A stretch of DNA of 64,000 nucleotides from Rubrobacter marinus. GTDB taxonomy: Bacteria; Actinomycetota; Rubrobacteria; Rubrobacterales; Rubrobacteraceae. The stretch lies in assembly GCF_011492965.1 (NCBI RefSeq), contig NZ_CP045121.1:3968001-4032000 (forward strand), given 5' to 3'. Positions within the stretch are counted from its first letter, which is position 1. Each line of letters starts with the position of its first letter. Below the pieces are notes generated by a model. The model ran no database searches. It saw only the letters and a list, made by a program, of their open reading frames with translations, and was not told the DNA's origin. Made by a program: the position numbers and the translations under genes. Shown here one piece after another: positions 54,676 to 63,970 of this stretch.

Positions 54676-54719
54676 AAGGACGAGGGCGCCGGGCTCATGA
54701 GCCCGGCGCCCTCGTCCTT
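54676..54719. terminator. Perfect 44-bp palindrome, likely bidirectional terminator
   Basis: AAGGACGAGGGCGCCGGG continues to an exact centre between 54697 and 54698 and is mirrored perfectly: 22-bp arms, no loop, A/T at the outer ends (AAGG...CCTT). Lies between convergent genes. Confidence 0.7.
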
Positions 54720-54800
54720 CTAGTCCGAAGCATCTTCGGCGACGCCCGGGAGGGGCGTCGCCGTCCGTATCCTCCGGCCCTCGCCCCCTCCGAGAAGCTT

Positions 54801-55568
54801 CTAGAACCGCAGGCGCGCCTCGAACTCGCCGCGCGCGCCGGAGCGGGAGAAGCTCGCCGCCGACGACGACGGCGACGAAGACTTGCCGCCGCCCCTGAGC
54901 AGACGGAGCACGAAGACCAGGGCGACGGCGCCGGCCAGGAGGGGCACCAGCGGCTTGATCCGCTCCATAACCGCGTCGCGGCTCGCCTCGCCGAGGTCCA
55001 GCGCCTCGACCTCATCCTGCTGACGACCGCCGCCCTGCTGGGCAGACTGAGCCTGGCCGCCCCCGGAACCGTTCGTCGACGGCTGGGCACCCGCCAGGGA
55101 AGACCCTCTAGAAGCGCCTCCGTTCTGGATCTCCTCCTCCAGGCAGTCGGCGAACCTCTGGAGCAGCCTCTCCGACACCTGCTGCTGCACGCCCCTGCCG
55201 AACTGCGCGGCGCGGCCGGTGATCTGCATGTCGGTCTCGACCTGAACCTTCGTGCTGCCGTTCCCCTCGTCCTGCAGCGTGGAGATGATGGTCGCCGAAG
55301 CCGTCCCCTGGCCCCGGGCATCCTTGCCGTCGGCCCTCAGAACCGCCCGGTGGGCGGACTCGTCGGCCTCCTGGATCTTCACCGTGCCGCTGTACTGCTG
55401 GGTGACGGGGCCGAGCTTCACCTTCATCGCCCCGTCGTACTCGCGCTCGCCCGTCTCTTGCGTCAGGGAAGCCCCCGGCAAGCAAGGGGTAATGCGCTCG
55501 AGATCCAGCAACACGTTCCAGACCTCTTCCACGGGAACGTTGACCGTAAACTCGTTGTTCAGCTTCAT
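54801..55568 (-). CDS. coxG: CoxG-like SRPBCC protein with C-terminal membrane anchor
   Basis: 255 residues. Residues 1-150 form the CoxG/SRPBCC domain (MKLNNEFTVNVPVEEVWNVL, ERITPCLPGASL, MKVKLGPVTQQYSGTV, GRAAQFGRGVQQQVSERLLQ). A Gln/Gly-rich linker follows, then a membrane helix (LVPLLAGAVALVFVLRLL). In Oligotropha CoxG recruits CO dehydrogenase to the membrane; the anchor here fits that role. Last gene of the operon; its start overlaps the MocA stop. Confidence 0.88.
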   Translation of the reverse strand: MKLNNEFTVNVPVEEVWNVLLDLERITPCLPGASLTQETGEREYDGAMKVKLGPVTQQYSGTVKIQEADESAHRAVLRADGKDARGQGTASATIISTLQDEGNGSTKVQVETDMQITGRAAQFGRGVQQQVSERLLQRFADCLEEEIQNGGASRGSSLAGAQPSTNGSGGGQAQSAQQGGGRQQDEVEALDLGEASRDAVMERIKPLVPLLAGAVALVFVLRLLRGGGKSSSPSSSAASFSRSGARGEFEARLRF

Positions 55569-56199
55569 CGGTTCCTCCTTTGACCGATAATCCCGCCACG
55601 CCCGGGAGCGGTCAGCTCCTCCTCGAGGCGCCGCAGGTCCTCCACAGTATCCACGTCGCCCGGATCCGCTACGTCATCGCAAGGTACCTCCGTTACCAGT
55701 TCCGGGTGGCGCGCGAGTACCGCCCTCGCCCCCCTGTCCCCCGACATCTCGCGCTCCAGGAGCGGCCAGACCTCCCTGGCGAAGAGCGCCGGGTTGCGCT
55801 GCTCCCCGCCGTAGGTCGCCACCGCCACGCGTGCCCCGCCCTCGAAGGCCTCGACGAGACGCCCCACCGCCCCGCCCCCACGAGCGGCTGATCCGCCAGG
55901 GCGACGACCGCGGCGCGGGACCCCGACGAGCACGCCCCGAGCCCCGCGCGCACCGAGGTGGACATCCCCTCCGCCCAGCCCGGGTTCTCGACCACGCGAA
56001 CCCCGTATGCGTCGCTCAAGCTGCGCAACCTTTCCCCTTCGGATCCGACGACAACGATTGTCTCATCCACCGGCGCCCCGCGCAGCCCGTCGAGCGTGGT
56101 CTCGATCAGGGTTCGCCCCCCGAACGGGGCCAAAAGCTTGCCGCCCCCGAACCGGCTCCCCGCGCCGGCGGCGAGCACGATGGCCGAGACCCCGCTCAC
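55565..56199 (-). CDS. mocA: MocA-like molybdenum cofactor cytidylyltransferase (frameshifted as sequenced)
   Basis: Nucleotidyltransferase that makes the cytosine dinucleotide form of the molybdenum cofactor used by CO dehydrogenase/xanthine oxidase enzymes. N-terminal LAAGAGSRFGGGKLLAPFGG, then VVVGSEGERL, and ALADQPLVGAG. There the frame breaks at the C runs 55870-55879. The continuation AVGRLVEAFEGGARVAVATY, GGEQRNPALFAREVWPLLER, and CDDVADPGDVDTVEDLRRLE reaches the stop at 55565. One extra G gives 211 residues. ATG overlaps the previous stop (ATGA). Confidence 0.87.
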
Positions 56200-57053
56200 C
56201 GCGGGTCTCGGGCCGCCCCCGCCGTGTTCCGCCCGGCGTCCCGCGCGTCCGGCGACGGGGCCACGTCCGGCGCGGCCTCGTGGATCGGACCGGACCGCTC
56301 GGCGAGGCGTCCCCCCGCGTGCCCCGTCCGGAACGCGATAATCTCCGCCGCGATCGCCACCGCCGTCTCCTCCGGGGTGCGCGAGCCGATGTCCAGGCCT
56401 ATGGGGCTGCTGATGCGCCCGAGCGCCTCGTCCGTGACCCCCTCCTCCTTGAGGCGGGCCGTCCGGTTGTCGTGCGTCCGGCGGCTCCCCATCGCCCCGA
56501 TGTACCCGGCCTCCGTGTTCAGCGCCTCCTTGAGCACCGGCACGTCGAACTTCGGGTCGTGGGTGAGGACGCAGATTACGCTCCGGCGGTCCACCTCGGC
56601 CGTCTTCAAGAACTCGTCGGGCCAGGCGACGACCACCTCGTCGGCCGAGGGGAAGCGCTCGCGCGTTGCGAAGACCGCCCGGGCGTCGCAGACGATCACG
56701 CGATACCCCAGGAACTTCCCGACCCTGGCGACGGCGGAGGCAAAATCTATCGCCCCGAAGACGTACATCTTGGGCGGCGGCGCGAAGCTCTGCACGAAGA
56801 CGGCGACGTCCTCCATGCGCCGCTGACCCCTCGGCCCGAAGTGGCGCGTCTCGGTCTTGCCGCCCTCGAGTAACCCCCGGGCCGCCTCGACGACCGCCCT
56901 GTCGAGGTCCTCGTTCCCCGCGCTCCCCTCGTGGTCGTCCGGGGTGACGAGGAGCTTGCCGCCGAAGGAAGCCTCAGGACCCTCTATTACCGTCGCCACC
57001 GCGACCGGCGACTGCTCGGCCAGCAGCTCGCGCCAGCGGCTGATTATGCTCAC
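56196..57053 (-). CDS. XdhC/CoxI C-terminal NAD-binding half
   Basis: 285 residues. Residues about 1-100 carry an XdhC-like part, then the Rossmann XdhC_C domain: KMYVFGAIDFASAVARVGKF, VIVCDARAVFATRERFP, CVLTHDPKFDVPVLKEALN, YIGAMGSRRTHDNR and RISSPIGLDIGSRTPEETAV. Needed for sulfuration or insertion of the molybdenum cofactor. GTG start at 57053 overlaps the stop of the N-terminal half (GTGA). Confidence 0.88.
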   Translation of the reverse strand: MSIISRWRELLAEQSPVAVATVIEGPEASFGGKLLVTPDDHEGSAGNEDLDRAVVEAARGLLEGGKTETRHFGPRGQRRMEDVAVFVQSFAPPPKMYVFGAIDFASAVARVGKFLGYRVIVCDARAVFATRERFPSADEVVVAWPDEFLKTAEVDRRSVICVLTHDPKFDVPVLKEALNTEAGYIGAMGSRRTHDNRTARLKEEGVTDEALGRISSPIGLDIGSRTPEETAVAIAAEIIAFRTGHAGGRLAERSGPIHEAAPDVAPSPDARDAGRNTAGAARDPR

Positions 57054-57364
57054 CAGTCCACCCGCTCCACGAAGATGTGGATGATCCCGCCGCACGTCAG
57101 CCCCACCCCGAACGCCTCATCATCCGAGATGCCGTAAGTCAAGAGCTTCGGCCTCCCCGTCTCGATGGCCGCCATCGCCTCCTCGAAGACCGCGGGCTCC
57201 ACACACCCGCCGCTCACCGACCCCACGACCTGCCCGTCCTCGGAGACTGCCATCGAGGTCCCCGGCCCTAAGGGTCCGCTCCTCTCGACCTTCACCACCG
57301 TCGCCAGGGCGGCCTTCCTCTCTTCTTCGCGCCAACCTGCGATCTTCTCTATCACGGGGTTCAC
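57050..57364 (-). CDS. XdhC/CoxI N-terminal half
   Basis: 104 residues equal to the XdhC_CoxI domain only: ATVVKVERSGPLGPGTSMAV, VVGSVSGGCVEPAVFEEAMA and GVGLTCGGIIHIFVERV, including the conserved Cys of SGGCVE. The NAD-binding half is a separate gene translationally coupled downstream. Split XdhC pairs of this kind accompany CO-dehydrogenase-type operons. Confidence 0.88.
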   Translation of the reverse strand: MNPVIEKIAGWREEERKAALATVVKVERSGPLGPGTSMAVSEDGQVVGSVSGGCVEPAVFEEAMAAIETGRPKLLTYGISDDEAFGVGLTCGGIIHIFVERVDW

Positions 57365-57391
57365 AGCGAAAACCTCCTTTTTGCGACCATT

Positions 57392-58546
57392 CTAGCGGCT
57401 CGTGGCGGAGTCCTCGGCCGAAGCGCCGGCGACGGCGTAGGCGAGCTCTTGCAGGCTCTCGAAGTTGTGGCCCGAGAGGAACACGTCCACGTAGGGAAGT
57501 GCTGCGGCCATCCCGCGCGCGAGCGGCTGGTAGCCGGGGGCGGCCTTGAGCGGGTTGACCCAGATGACCTTGTGGGCGAGGCGGTGTATGCGCCGCATCG
57601 CGTCCGCGAGAACCTCCACGTCCCCGCGGTCCCAACCGTCCGAGAGCAGGACCACGACGGCGCCACGGGCCATCCCGCGCTGGCCCCAAACGTCCACGAA
57701 CTCCTTTACGGTATCGCCGAGCCGGGTCCCGCCGGACCAGTCCTCTATCGTCCTGGAGGCCTCCCGGAGCGCCCGGTCGGGGTTGCGGTTGGTCAGCTCG
57801 CGCGTCACGCGCGTGAGCCGCGTCCCCATCACGAACGCCTCCACCGGCTCCCCCGAGGCGACGCTCGCGTGCATGAACCTGAGGAGCGCCCGGCTGTAGG
57901 AGGCCATGGAGCCGGAGACGTCGCACAGGAGGACGACCCGGCGGGGCCGGTCCCTAGCCTTGCGGTAGCGGTGGCGTATGGGCTCCCCCCCGGTGCGCAT
58001 GGCGGCCCTCAGGGTCCTTCTCGCGTCGGGGCGGCCCCTGTGCGAGGGCTCGAGGCGCCGCGAGCGCTTCATCGCCCCGGCGAGGTTTATGTCCGCCATG
58101 AGCCGGTACAGCTCGGCGAACTCCTCGGGCGTCACGTCCGCGAAGTTCTTTTTGCGGAGGATATCCACGGGGCTGTAGCGCAGCTTCACCGCCTCGTCGC
58201 CCTTCTCGTTCTTCTCGGCGCTCTTCTTGGGGGGCTGCACGGAGTCCGGGGAGAGCGTGACCGAGAACTTCTGCCCCGGCGGGCTCGGGACCTTGAGGCC
58301 CTCCTTCCCCTCCCAGAAGACCTTGAACGCCCGGTCGTACATCTCGAAATCCTCTGGACGGGAGCAGAGCGTCGTCCGCCCGGCCCAGTACACGTCGTCG
58401 CGGTCCCCCACGTCGATCTCCTCGAGAGCGCCCGCGAAACCTACCACCCGATCCGGCCCCGCCGCGATCCCGGCCCTCCGGAGGAGACGGCCGAAGACGA
58501 CGGCTACCCGGACCATCGGAAGGACGTTCTCGACCTCGGGCTCCAC
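57392..58546 (-). CDS. coxE: CoxE-like VWA-domain protein
   Basis: 384 residues. C-terminal von Willebrand A domain with intact MIDAS motif DVSGSMASYSRALLRF and TRLTRVTRELTNRN, LLSDGWDRGD. Works with the AAA ATPase CoxD in maturing the CO dehydrogenase active site (insertion of sulfur and metal in the Oligotropha enzyme). Starts 3 bp after the coxD stop. Confidence 0.88.
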   Translation of the reverse strand: MEPEVENVLPMVRVAVVFGRLLRRAGIAAGPDRVVGFAGALEEIDVGDRDDVYWAGRTTLCSRPEDFEMYDRAFKVFWEGKEGLKVPSPPGQKFSVTLSPDSVQPPKKSAEKNEKGDEAVKLRYSPVDILRKKNFADVTPEEFAELYRLMADINLAGAMKRSRRLEPSHRGRPDARRTLRAAMRTGGEPIRHRYRKARDRPRRVVLLCDVSGSMASYSRALLRFMHASVASGEPVEAFVMGTRLTRVTRELTNRNPDRALREASRTIEDWSGGTRLGDTVKEFVDVWGQRGMARGAVVVLLSDGWDRGDVEVLADAMRRIHRLAHKVIWVNPLKAAPGYQPLARGMAAALPYVDVFLSGHNFESLQELAYAVAGASAEDSATSR

Positions 58547-58548
58547 CC

Positions 58549-59475
58549 CTAGCTCCCCGCGAGGAGGCTCAGCGACTGCAGCAGGACCCTCTGCTGGTCC
58601 TCGTGGTACTTCAGGACCGAGCCCATGGTCGCCTCGATCAGATCCTCGTTCAGCTCCTTCGCGCCGAGGGCGACGAGGGCCTCGGTCCAGTCGAGCGTCT
58701 CGGCCACGCCGGGCGGCTTGTAGAGGTCCATCGAGCGCAGGCGCTGAACGGCCTTCGCGACCTGCCGCGTGAGCCTCTCCTCGGCGTCCGGAACCCTGAG
58801 GCGTACGATCTCGACCTCCCGCTCCAGGTCAGGATGGTCGATAAAGAAGTACAGGCAGCGGCGCTTGAGGGCGTCGTGGACCTCGCGGGTCCGGTTCGAG
58901 GTCAGGATGGCGACCGGCGGGCGCTCGGCCCTGACCGTCCCTATCTCGGGGATGGTCACGGAGTAGTCCGACAGGATCTCCAGCAGAAAGGCCTCGAACT
59001 CGTCGTCTGCCCGGTCCACCTCGTCTATAAGCAGGATGGGCGGGTTCTCGCCCCGGTGCTCGATAGCCTGGAGGAGCGGCCGTTGCACGAGAAACTGGCG
59101 CGTGTACAGCTCGTCCTCGAGGCGCGAGCGGTCCCCGCCGGTCGTGCCCAGGGCCTCGGCCGTGCGGATGTGCAGAAGCTGGCGGGCGTAGTCCCACTCG
59201 TAGACGGCCTGGTTGACGTCTATGCCCTCGTAGCACTGCAGACGGATCAGGGGTGTCTCCAGCATCCGGCTCAGGACCTTCGCGACCTCGGTCTTGCCGA
59301 CCCCGGCCTCGCCCTCAAGAAAGAGCGGCTTCTGGAGCTTGAGGGCCAGAAAGATCGCCGTAGCCAGTCCTTCGCCAGCGAGGTAGCTCTCCTCGCGCAG
59401 CTTCTCGCCCATCTCCCCGGAACGCGAAACGCCGGGGGGCAGGGCCCCCCGGCGTCCGTTTACGGCTTCGCTCAA
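58549..59475 (-). CDS. coxD: CoxD-like MoxR-type AAA ATPase
   Basis: 308 residues. Walker A PLFLEGEAGVGKTEVAKVLS, Walker B NPPILLIDEVDRADDEFEAF, sensor ILTSNRTREVHDALKRRCL. Chaperone-like partner of CoxE. Its ATG overlaps the coxM region end by four bases (stop of the FAD subunit at 59472). Confidence 0.9.
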   Translation of the reverse strand: MSEAVNGRRGALPPGVSRSGEMGEKLREESYLAGEGLATAIFLALKLQKPLFLEGEAGVGKTEVAKVLSRMLETPLIRLQCYEGIDVNQAVYEWDYARQLLHIRTAEALGTTGGDRSRLEDELYTRQFLVQRPLLQAIEHRGENPPILLIDEVDRADDEFEAFLLEILSDYSVTIPEIGTVRAERPPVAILTSNRTREVHDALKRRCLYFFIDHPDLEREVEIVRLRVPDAEERLTRQVAKAVQRLRSMDLYKPPGVAETLDWTEALVALGAKELNEDLIEATMGSVLKYHEDQQRVLLQSLSLLAGS

Positions 59476-60323
59476 CGGCTCAGGGCTTCCTCAACCGCGC
59501 GCTTGGTCCAGACCCGCGCCAGGTGACGGCGGAACTCGGCCGAGGCCGCGCTGTCGGAGGCCGGGCTGGTCCCCTCGTCGGCGGACTGGGCGGCTTCGGC
59601 GACGGCGTCGCGAGGGGCCCCGGAGAGGGCCTGCTCGACGGAGGTCGCCCGGAGCGGCGTCGCGCCCATGGCGGTCAGCGCGATGCGCGCCGAGCCGATG
59701 GAGCCGTTGGAGCGCTCCACGACCGCCGCGACGCCCACCATCGCCCAGTCCTGCGAGCGACGGCTGAACTTCTTGTACGACCAGCCGGTGTTCCCATTCA
59801 GCTTCGGGACCCGGACCTCGGTCACGACCTCTTGCTCGCCGAGGTCGGTCACCAGGTAGTCCTGGAAGAAGTCCGCCGCCTTCACGACCCTCTCGCCGTT
59901 CGGGCCCTGGACAACGATCGAGCCCTCGAGCGCCGTGATGACGCTCGGCATGTCCCCGGAGGCGTCGCCGTGGGAGAGCGTGCCGCCGATGGTGCCGCGG
60001 TGCTGGACCGACGGGTCTCCGAGGAGCCCCGCGGTGTAGCCCACGATGCCGCAGTGCTGCGCGACCATCTCGTTGAAGGCCAGGTCGCGGTGGCGGGTCA
60101 TGGCGCCGATCTTCAGGTGGTCGCCCCCGTCACGTACGTAGCGCAGGTTCTCCAGCTTGCCCAGGTCTATAAGGACCGCGGGCGCGGCGAGCCTGAGGCG
60201 CATGATCGGGATCAGGGAGTGCCCGCCCGCCAGGAGCTTGGACTCGTCGCCGTACTGCCCGAGCAGCTCTATGGCGTGGTCGACGGACTCCGCGACCTCG
60301 TAGTCGAAGGCTACGGGGATCAT
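59472..60323 (-). CDS. coxM: CO dehydrogenase / molybdenum hydroxylase FAD subunit
   Basis: 283 residues, FAD-binding domain of the vanillyl-alcohol-oxidase/PCMH fold with LLAGGHSLIPIMRLRLAAPA, the GTIGGTLSHGDASGDMPSVI FAD loop and IGAMTRHRDLAFN. C-terminal CO_deh_flav_C domain. Passes electrons from the iron-sulfur subunit onward. 6 bp after coxL. Confidence 0.92.
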   Translation of the reverse strand: MIPVAFDYEVAESVDHAIELLGQYGDESKLLAGGHSLIPIMRLRLAAPAVLIDLGKLENLRYVRDGGDHLKIGAMTRHRDLAFNEMVAQHCGIVGYTAGLLGDPSVQHRGTIGGTLSHGDASGDMPSVITALEGSIVVQGPNGERVVKAADFFQDYLVTDLGEQEVVTEVRVPKLNGNTGWSYKKFSRRSQDWAMVGVAAVVERSNGSIGSARIALTAMGATPLRATSVEQALSGAPRDAVAEAAQSADEGTSPASDSAASAEFRRHLARVWTKRAVEEALSR

Positions 60324-60329
60324 CTAGCG

Positions 60330-62843
60330 TTACCTCCCCTGCTTTATGTCGGCGCCGCTCGCCTCCAGCGAGGCATCGATCTGCCTGTCGCCGGATTGCT
60401 TGCCCTGCGCGTTCTGTATCGCCTTCCACACCCTCATCGGGGAGGCAGGCATGTCTATGTGCTTGATGCCCAGCGGCGAGAGCGCGTCCACGATCGAGTT
60501 GATGACCGCGGGCGGCGCGCCGATGGTGCCGGCCTCGCCGACGCCCTTCACACCGAGCGGGTTGCTCGGGGACGGGGTCACGGTCCGGTCCAGCGTGAAG
60601 TTCGGAAGCTCGGGCGCCCCGGGGATCATGTAGTCCACCATCGAGGCGGTGACGAGGTTGCCTTCCTCGTCGTAGATGACGCCCTCGTATAGCGCCTGGG
60701 CGATGCCCTGCGCCAGGCCGCCGTGAAGCTGGCCGTCCACGATGGTCGGGTTGATGACCGGGCCGCAGTCGTCCACCGCGATGTAGTCGCGCAGCTTGAC
60801 CTTACCGGTCTCCGTGTCCACCTCGGAGACGCAGATGTGCGCGCCGAACGGGAACGTGAAGTTCGGCGGGTCGTAGATCATGCTCTCGTTGAGGACCGGC
60901 TCCATCCCCTCCGGCAGATCGGCCGCCAGATACGCGGCCCCCGCGACGTCCTGAATGGTGACGTTCTGGTCCGGCGAGCCGGCGACGCTGAAGCGGCCGC
61001 CCTCGAACTCGATGTCCTCCTCGGAGGCCTCCAGCATGTGCGCCGCGATCTTCTTGCCCTTCTCGACCACCTTGTTGGCGGCGTGGTACACCGCGATGCC
61101 GCCGACGGCGAGGCTCCTGGAGCCGTAGGTGTCGCGGCCGAAGGGGACCGCGTCCGTGTCGCCGTGGATCACGTCTACGTCGTCGGGGGTGACGCCCAGG
61201 ACGTCGGCCGCGATCTGGGACCAGCTCGTCTCGTGGCCCTGGCCGTGGGGCGAGGTGCCGGTGGCGACCTCGACCTTGCCGGTCACGAGCATCCTGACGT
61301 TGGCGGCCTCCCAGCCACCGCCGCCAAGACCGAGGCCCGCGAGAGCCTGAGACGGCCCGAGGCCGCAGATCTCGGTGTAGGTCGAGAACCCGATCCCGAG
61401 CTGGACGGGGTCGCCCGACTCGCGCCTGCGCTGCTGCTCGGCGCGCAGGGACTCGTAGTCCGCGAGCTCTATAGCCCGATCCAGGACCGCCTGCAGGTTG
61501 AACGAGTCGTACTGCAGGCCCGCCGGGTTCGCCGTCGGCTCGTCGAACGGCTCGAAGAAGTTCCTCCGCCTGACCTCGGCCGGGTCCATGTTCAGCTCGC
61601 GGGCCAGGGAATCCATGGCCCTCTCGATGGCGAAGCAGGCCTCGGGCCGTCCCGCGCCGCGGTAGGCGTCGGTCGGCGTCAGGTTCGTGAAGACGCCCTT
61701 GATCTCGATGGCGAAGTTCTCGAAGTTGTAGACGCCGGGGAACAGCGCCGCACCGCTGACCGCGATGGCCGGGGTCAGAAGCTGCAGGTAAGCGCCCATG
61801 TCGTCGAGGAGCTTCACCCGCAGACCGAGGATCTTACCGTCGGAGTTGGCGGCGAGCTCGATGTCCTGGATCTGGCCGCGGCCGTGGATCGTCGCCTGGT
61901 AGTTCTCCGAACGGTCCTCGACGTACTTGACGGGCGTGCCCAGCTTCTTCGCCAGCACGACCGCGATGATCTCCTCGCGGTACAGGTTCAGCTTGGAGCC
62001 GAACCCGCCGCCCACGTCCGGGGCCACGACCCGTATCTCGTTCTCGGGGATGCCGGTCGAGAGCGACAGGACGATCTTGAGGAGGTGAGGGACCTGGGTC
62101 GACGAGTACATCACGATCCCCTGGTGCCCGGGCTCCGGGGAGGCGACTACCGCCCTCGGCTCGATGGCGGTCGGGAGCACGCGCTGCTGGATGTAGCGCT
62201 CCTTGATGACCACGTCGGCCCGCCTCATAGCCTCGCCGGTGTCCCCCTGGCCTCCTACGTTGGGGCCCCGAACGCCCCCGCCTTCCAGTTGCGTGTCGTC
62301 GGGAGCGTCGAAGAGGTCGTCTATGCCCTCGACGCCCGCGGTGTACTTGAAGCACTCGTTGGTGCCGAACTCCTCGTGCACCAGCGGGGCGCCCTCCGCG
62401 AGCGCCGCCTCCATGTTCACGACCGGCGGCAGGGGCTCGTAATCCACCACGATGGACTCGAGCGCGTCCTGGGCGGTGTAGCGGTCGCTCGCCACCACCA
62501 CGGCCAACACGTCGCCGACGTGGCGTACCTCGTCGGTGACGATGGGCGAGAAGAAGGGGCTGTTCTGCTGGTCGGAGACCACCGCTCCGCACGGCACCCC
62601 GCCCGGCCACTGATCCGCGAGTTCCGCACCCGTAAACGCCCCGACGACGCCGGGCCGCTCCAGGGCGCCCGAGACGTCGAGCTTCGTGATCTTCGCCCGC
62701 GCGAAGGGGCTCCTAAGCATGGCCAGATGCAGCATGCCCGGCAGCTTGATGTTGTCGGTCCAGTTGGCTCTTCCGGTTACGAGGTTCGGGTCCTCCTTGC
62801 GAGGTAGCCCGCCCCCCATGTAGCGTTCCGGTGCCTGGGTCAC
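60330..62843 (-). CDS. coxL: CO dehydrogenase large subunit, form II (molybdenum hydroxylase)
   Basis: 837 residues. Aldehyde-oxidase/xanthine-dehydrogenase fold with Mo-binding VVAPDVGGGFGSKLNLYREE (near 273), GQGHETSWSQIAADVLG and the catalytic Glu in KGVGEAGTIGAPPAV. The active-site loop is AYRGAGRPE (about 393-401), the form II signature; the CO-specific form I loop with Cys (AYRCSFR) is absent. So CO or another small aldehyde/heterocycle may be the substrate. GTG at 62843 with AAGGAGG upstream; the open frame beyond is shadow of coxS. Confidence 0.92.
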   Translation of the reverse strand: MTQAPERYMGGGLPRKEDPNLVTGRANWTDNIKLPGMLHLAMLRSPFARAKITKLDVSGALERPGVVGAFTGAELADQWPGGVPCGAVVSDQQNSPFFSPIVTDEVRHVGDVLAVVVASDRYTAQDALESIVVDYEPLPPVVNMEAALAEGAPLVHEEFGTNECFKYTAGVEGIDDLFDAPDDTQLEGGGVRGPNVGGQGDTGEAMRRADVVIKERYIQQRVLPTAIEPRAVVASPEPGHQGIVMYSSTQVPHLLKIVLSLSTGIPENEIRVVAPDVGGGFGSKLNLYREEIIAVVLAKKLGTPVKYVEDRSENYQATIHGRGQIQDIELAANSDGKILGLRVKLLDDMGAYLQLLTPAIAVSGAALFPGVYNFENFAIEIKGVFTNLTPTDAYRGAGRPEACFAIERAMDSLARELNMDPAEVRRRNFFEPFDEPTANPAGLQYDSFNLQAVLDRAIELADYESLRAEQQRRRESGDPVQLGIGFSTYTEICGLGPSQALAGLGLGGGGWEAANVRMLVTGKVEVATGTSPHGQGHETSWSQIAADVLGVTPDDVDVIHGDTDAVPFGRDTYGSRSLAVGGIAVYHAANKVVEKGKKIAAHMLEASEEDIEFEGGRFSVAGSPDQNVTIQDVAGAAYLAADLPEGMEPVLNESMIYDPPNFTFPFGAHICVSEVDTETGKVKLRDYIAVDDCGPVINPTIVDGQLHGGLAQGIAQALYEGVIYDEEGNLVTASMVDYMIPGAPELPNFTLDRTVTPSPSNPLGVKGVGEAGTIGAPPAVINSIVDALSPLGIKHIDMPASPMRVWKAIQNAQGKQSGDRQIDASLEASGADIKQGR

Positions 62844-62860
62844 TCCAGCGCCTCCTTGCT

Positions 62861-63325
62861 TCAGCTCGTCTGGCCGGCAGCTTGCTGCACGGCCTTGACG
62901 ATGTTCTCGTAACCGGTGCAGCGGCAGTAATTGCCCTCCAGAGCCTCCCGGATCTCCTCCTCGTTCGGGTTCGGGTTCTCCTTGAGGTAGCTCACGGAAG
63001 CCAGGATCATGCCCGGCGTGCAGTACCCGCACTGCAGCCCGTGGTTCTCGTGGAACGCCGTCTGCATCGGGTGCCACTCGCCGTTGGACTGCAAGCCCTG
63101 CACCGTCGTGATCTCGTGCCCGTCGGCCTGCACCGCGAAGAGCGTGCAAGATTTGACCGACTGCCCGTTGAGCAATACGGTGCACGCACCACAGTTGGAG
63201 GTGTTGCACCCGACCATCGTCCCCGTCAGGTTCAAACCCTCACGCAAGTAATGCACGAGCAGCAACCGAGGCTCGACCTCGTGCTCGTAGGTGACGCCGT
63301 TGACGCTCAGCTTGATCCTTCGCAC
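62861..63325 (-). CDS. coxS: CO dehydrogenase small [2Fe-2S] subunit
   Basis: 154 residues. Plant-type [2Fe-2S] site [15 protein letters not shown]...C and second cluster CGYCTPGMI...[13 protein letters not shown] at 63325 is preferred because AAAGGAG lies seven bases upstream; ATG at 63349 is the alternative. First gene of the operon in the order S-L-M, as in form II clusters. Confidence 0.92.
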   Translation of the reverse strand: MRRIKLSVNGVTYEHEVEPRLLLVHYLREGLNLTGTMVGCNTSNCGACTVLLNGQSVKSCTLFAVQADGHEITTVQGLQSNGEWHPMQTAFHENHGLQCGYCTPGMILASVSYLKENPNPNEEEIREALEGNYCRCTGYENIVKAVQQAAGQTS

Positions 63326-63970
63326 CCCTTCTCTCCTTTCCCCCGTCATTGAACGGTGCTCACCACTCAACGTCCGAAACAACAGCTTCCCCAGAAACGC
63401 TTGTGGCCACAGTCAGAAGTATCACAGGCCGTGCGGCCCGACGATCTTTCGTACTGATTTACCTATTTCAAGCCTAGCACAAGCGGCATTACGCGCGCAA
63501 CGAAGGCCACCCCCCCCCGCCTCCGAAGTTAGGGGCCGGACGCGGTCCCGCCAGCACCCAGAGTACAGAGACCCCACGAGCCCGACCGGCGCAACGAAAG
63601 GAGAGGCCAAGCCGCGCCCGCTCACAGCTCCCTAACCTCCGCCGTAAAGCCACACGCCCGGCCTTCGGCTAGCTTCGGATGGACCCCCATAGCCCATCCA
63701 TATTCACATTGCGCATTTAGCTGCAATACGCATACATCTGCGACCCGTATCTCGTAAGTCTCTGGTCGATCGCTGCAAAACTTTGCGCCGGGCTGCGAAT
63801 GCCGTTACATTGTCTCGCGTTCGGTTGTTGTTACCGTGGCATTGCTCGAACAGTTCGGTTGGAAACGTGGAAAGGGGTGCGTTGGGGGACTAATTCGGAG
63901 GGCGTAAGCGCGCTACCGGCGCGTCAGAAGGATCGTCAGGGGAAAGTGACGTAGAAGGAGGAGGAAGAGT
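63326..63970. promoter_or_regulatory. Control region of the CO-dehydrogenase-type operon and of the next gene
   Basis: 645 bp between divergent genes. The stretch 63685-63850 is clearly less GC-rich than the rest. GGAGGAGGAAGAG precedes the ATG at 63971. I see no gene in it; open frames are low-complexity. Confidence 0.45.

Noticed and set aside
60723-62807. A 694-residue plus-strand open frame
   Set aside because: Antisense of coxL.
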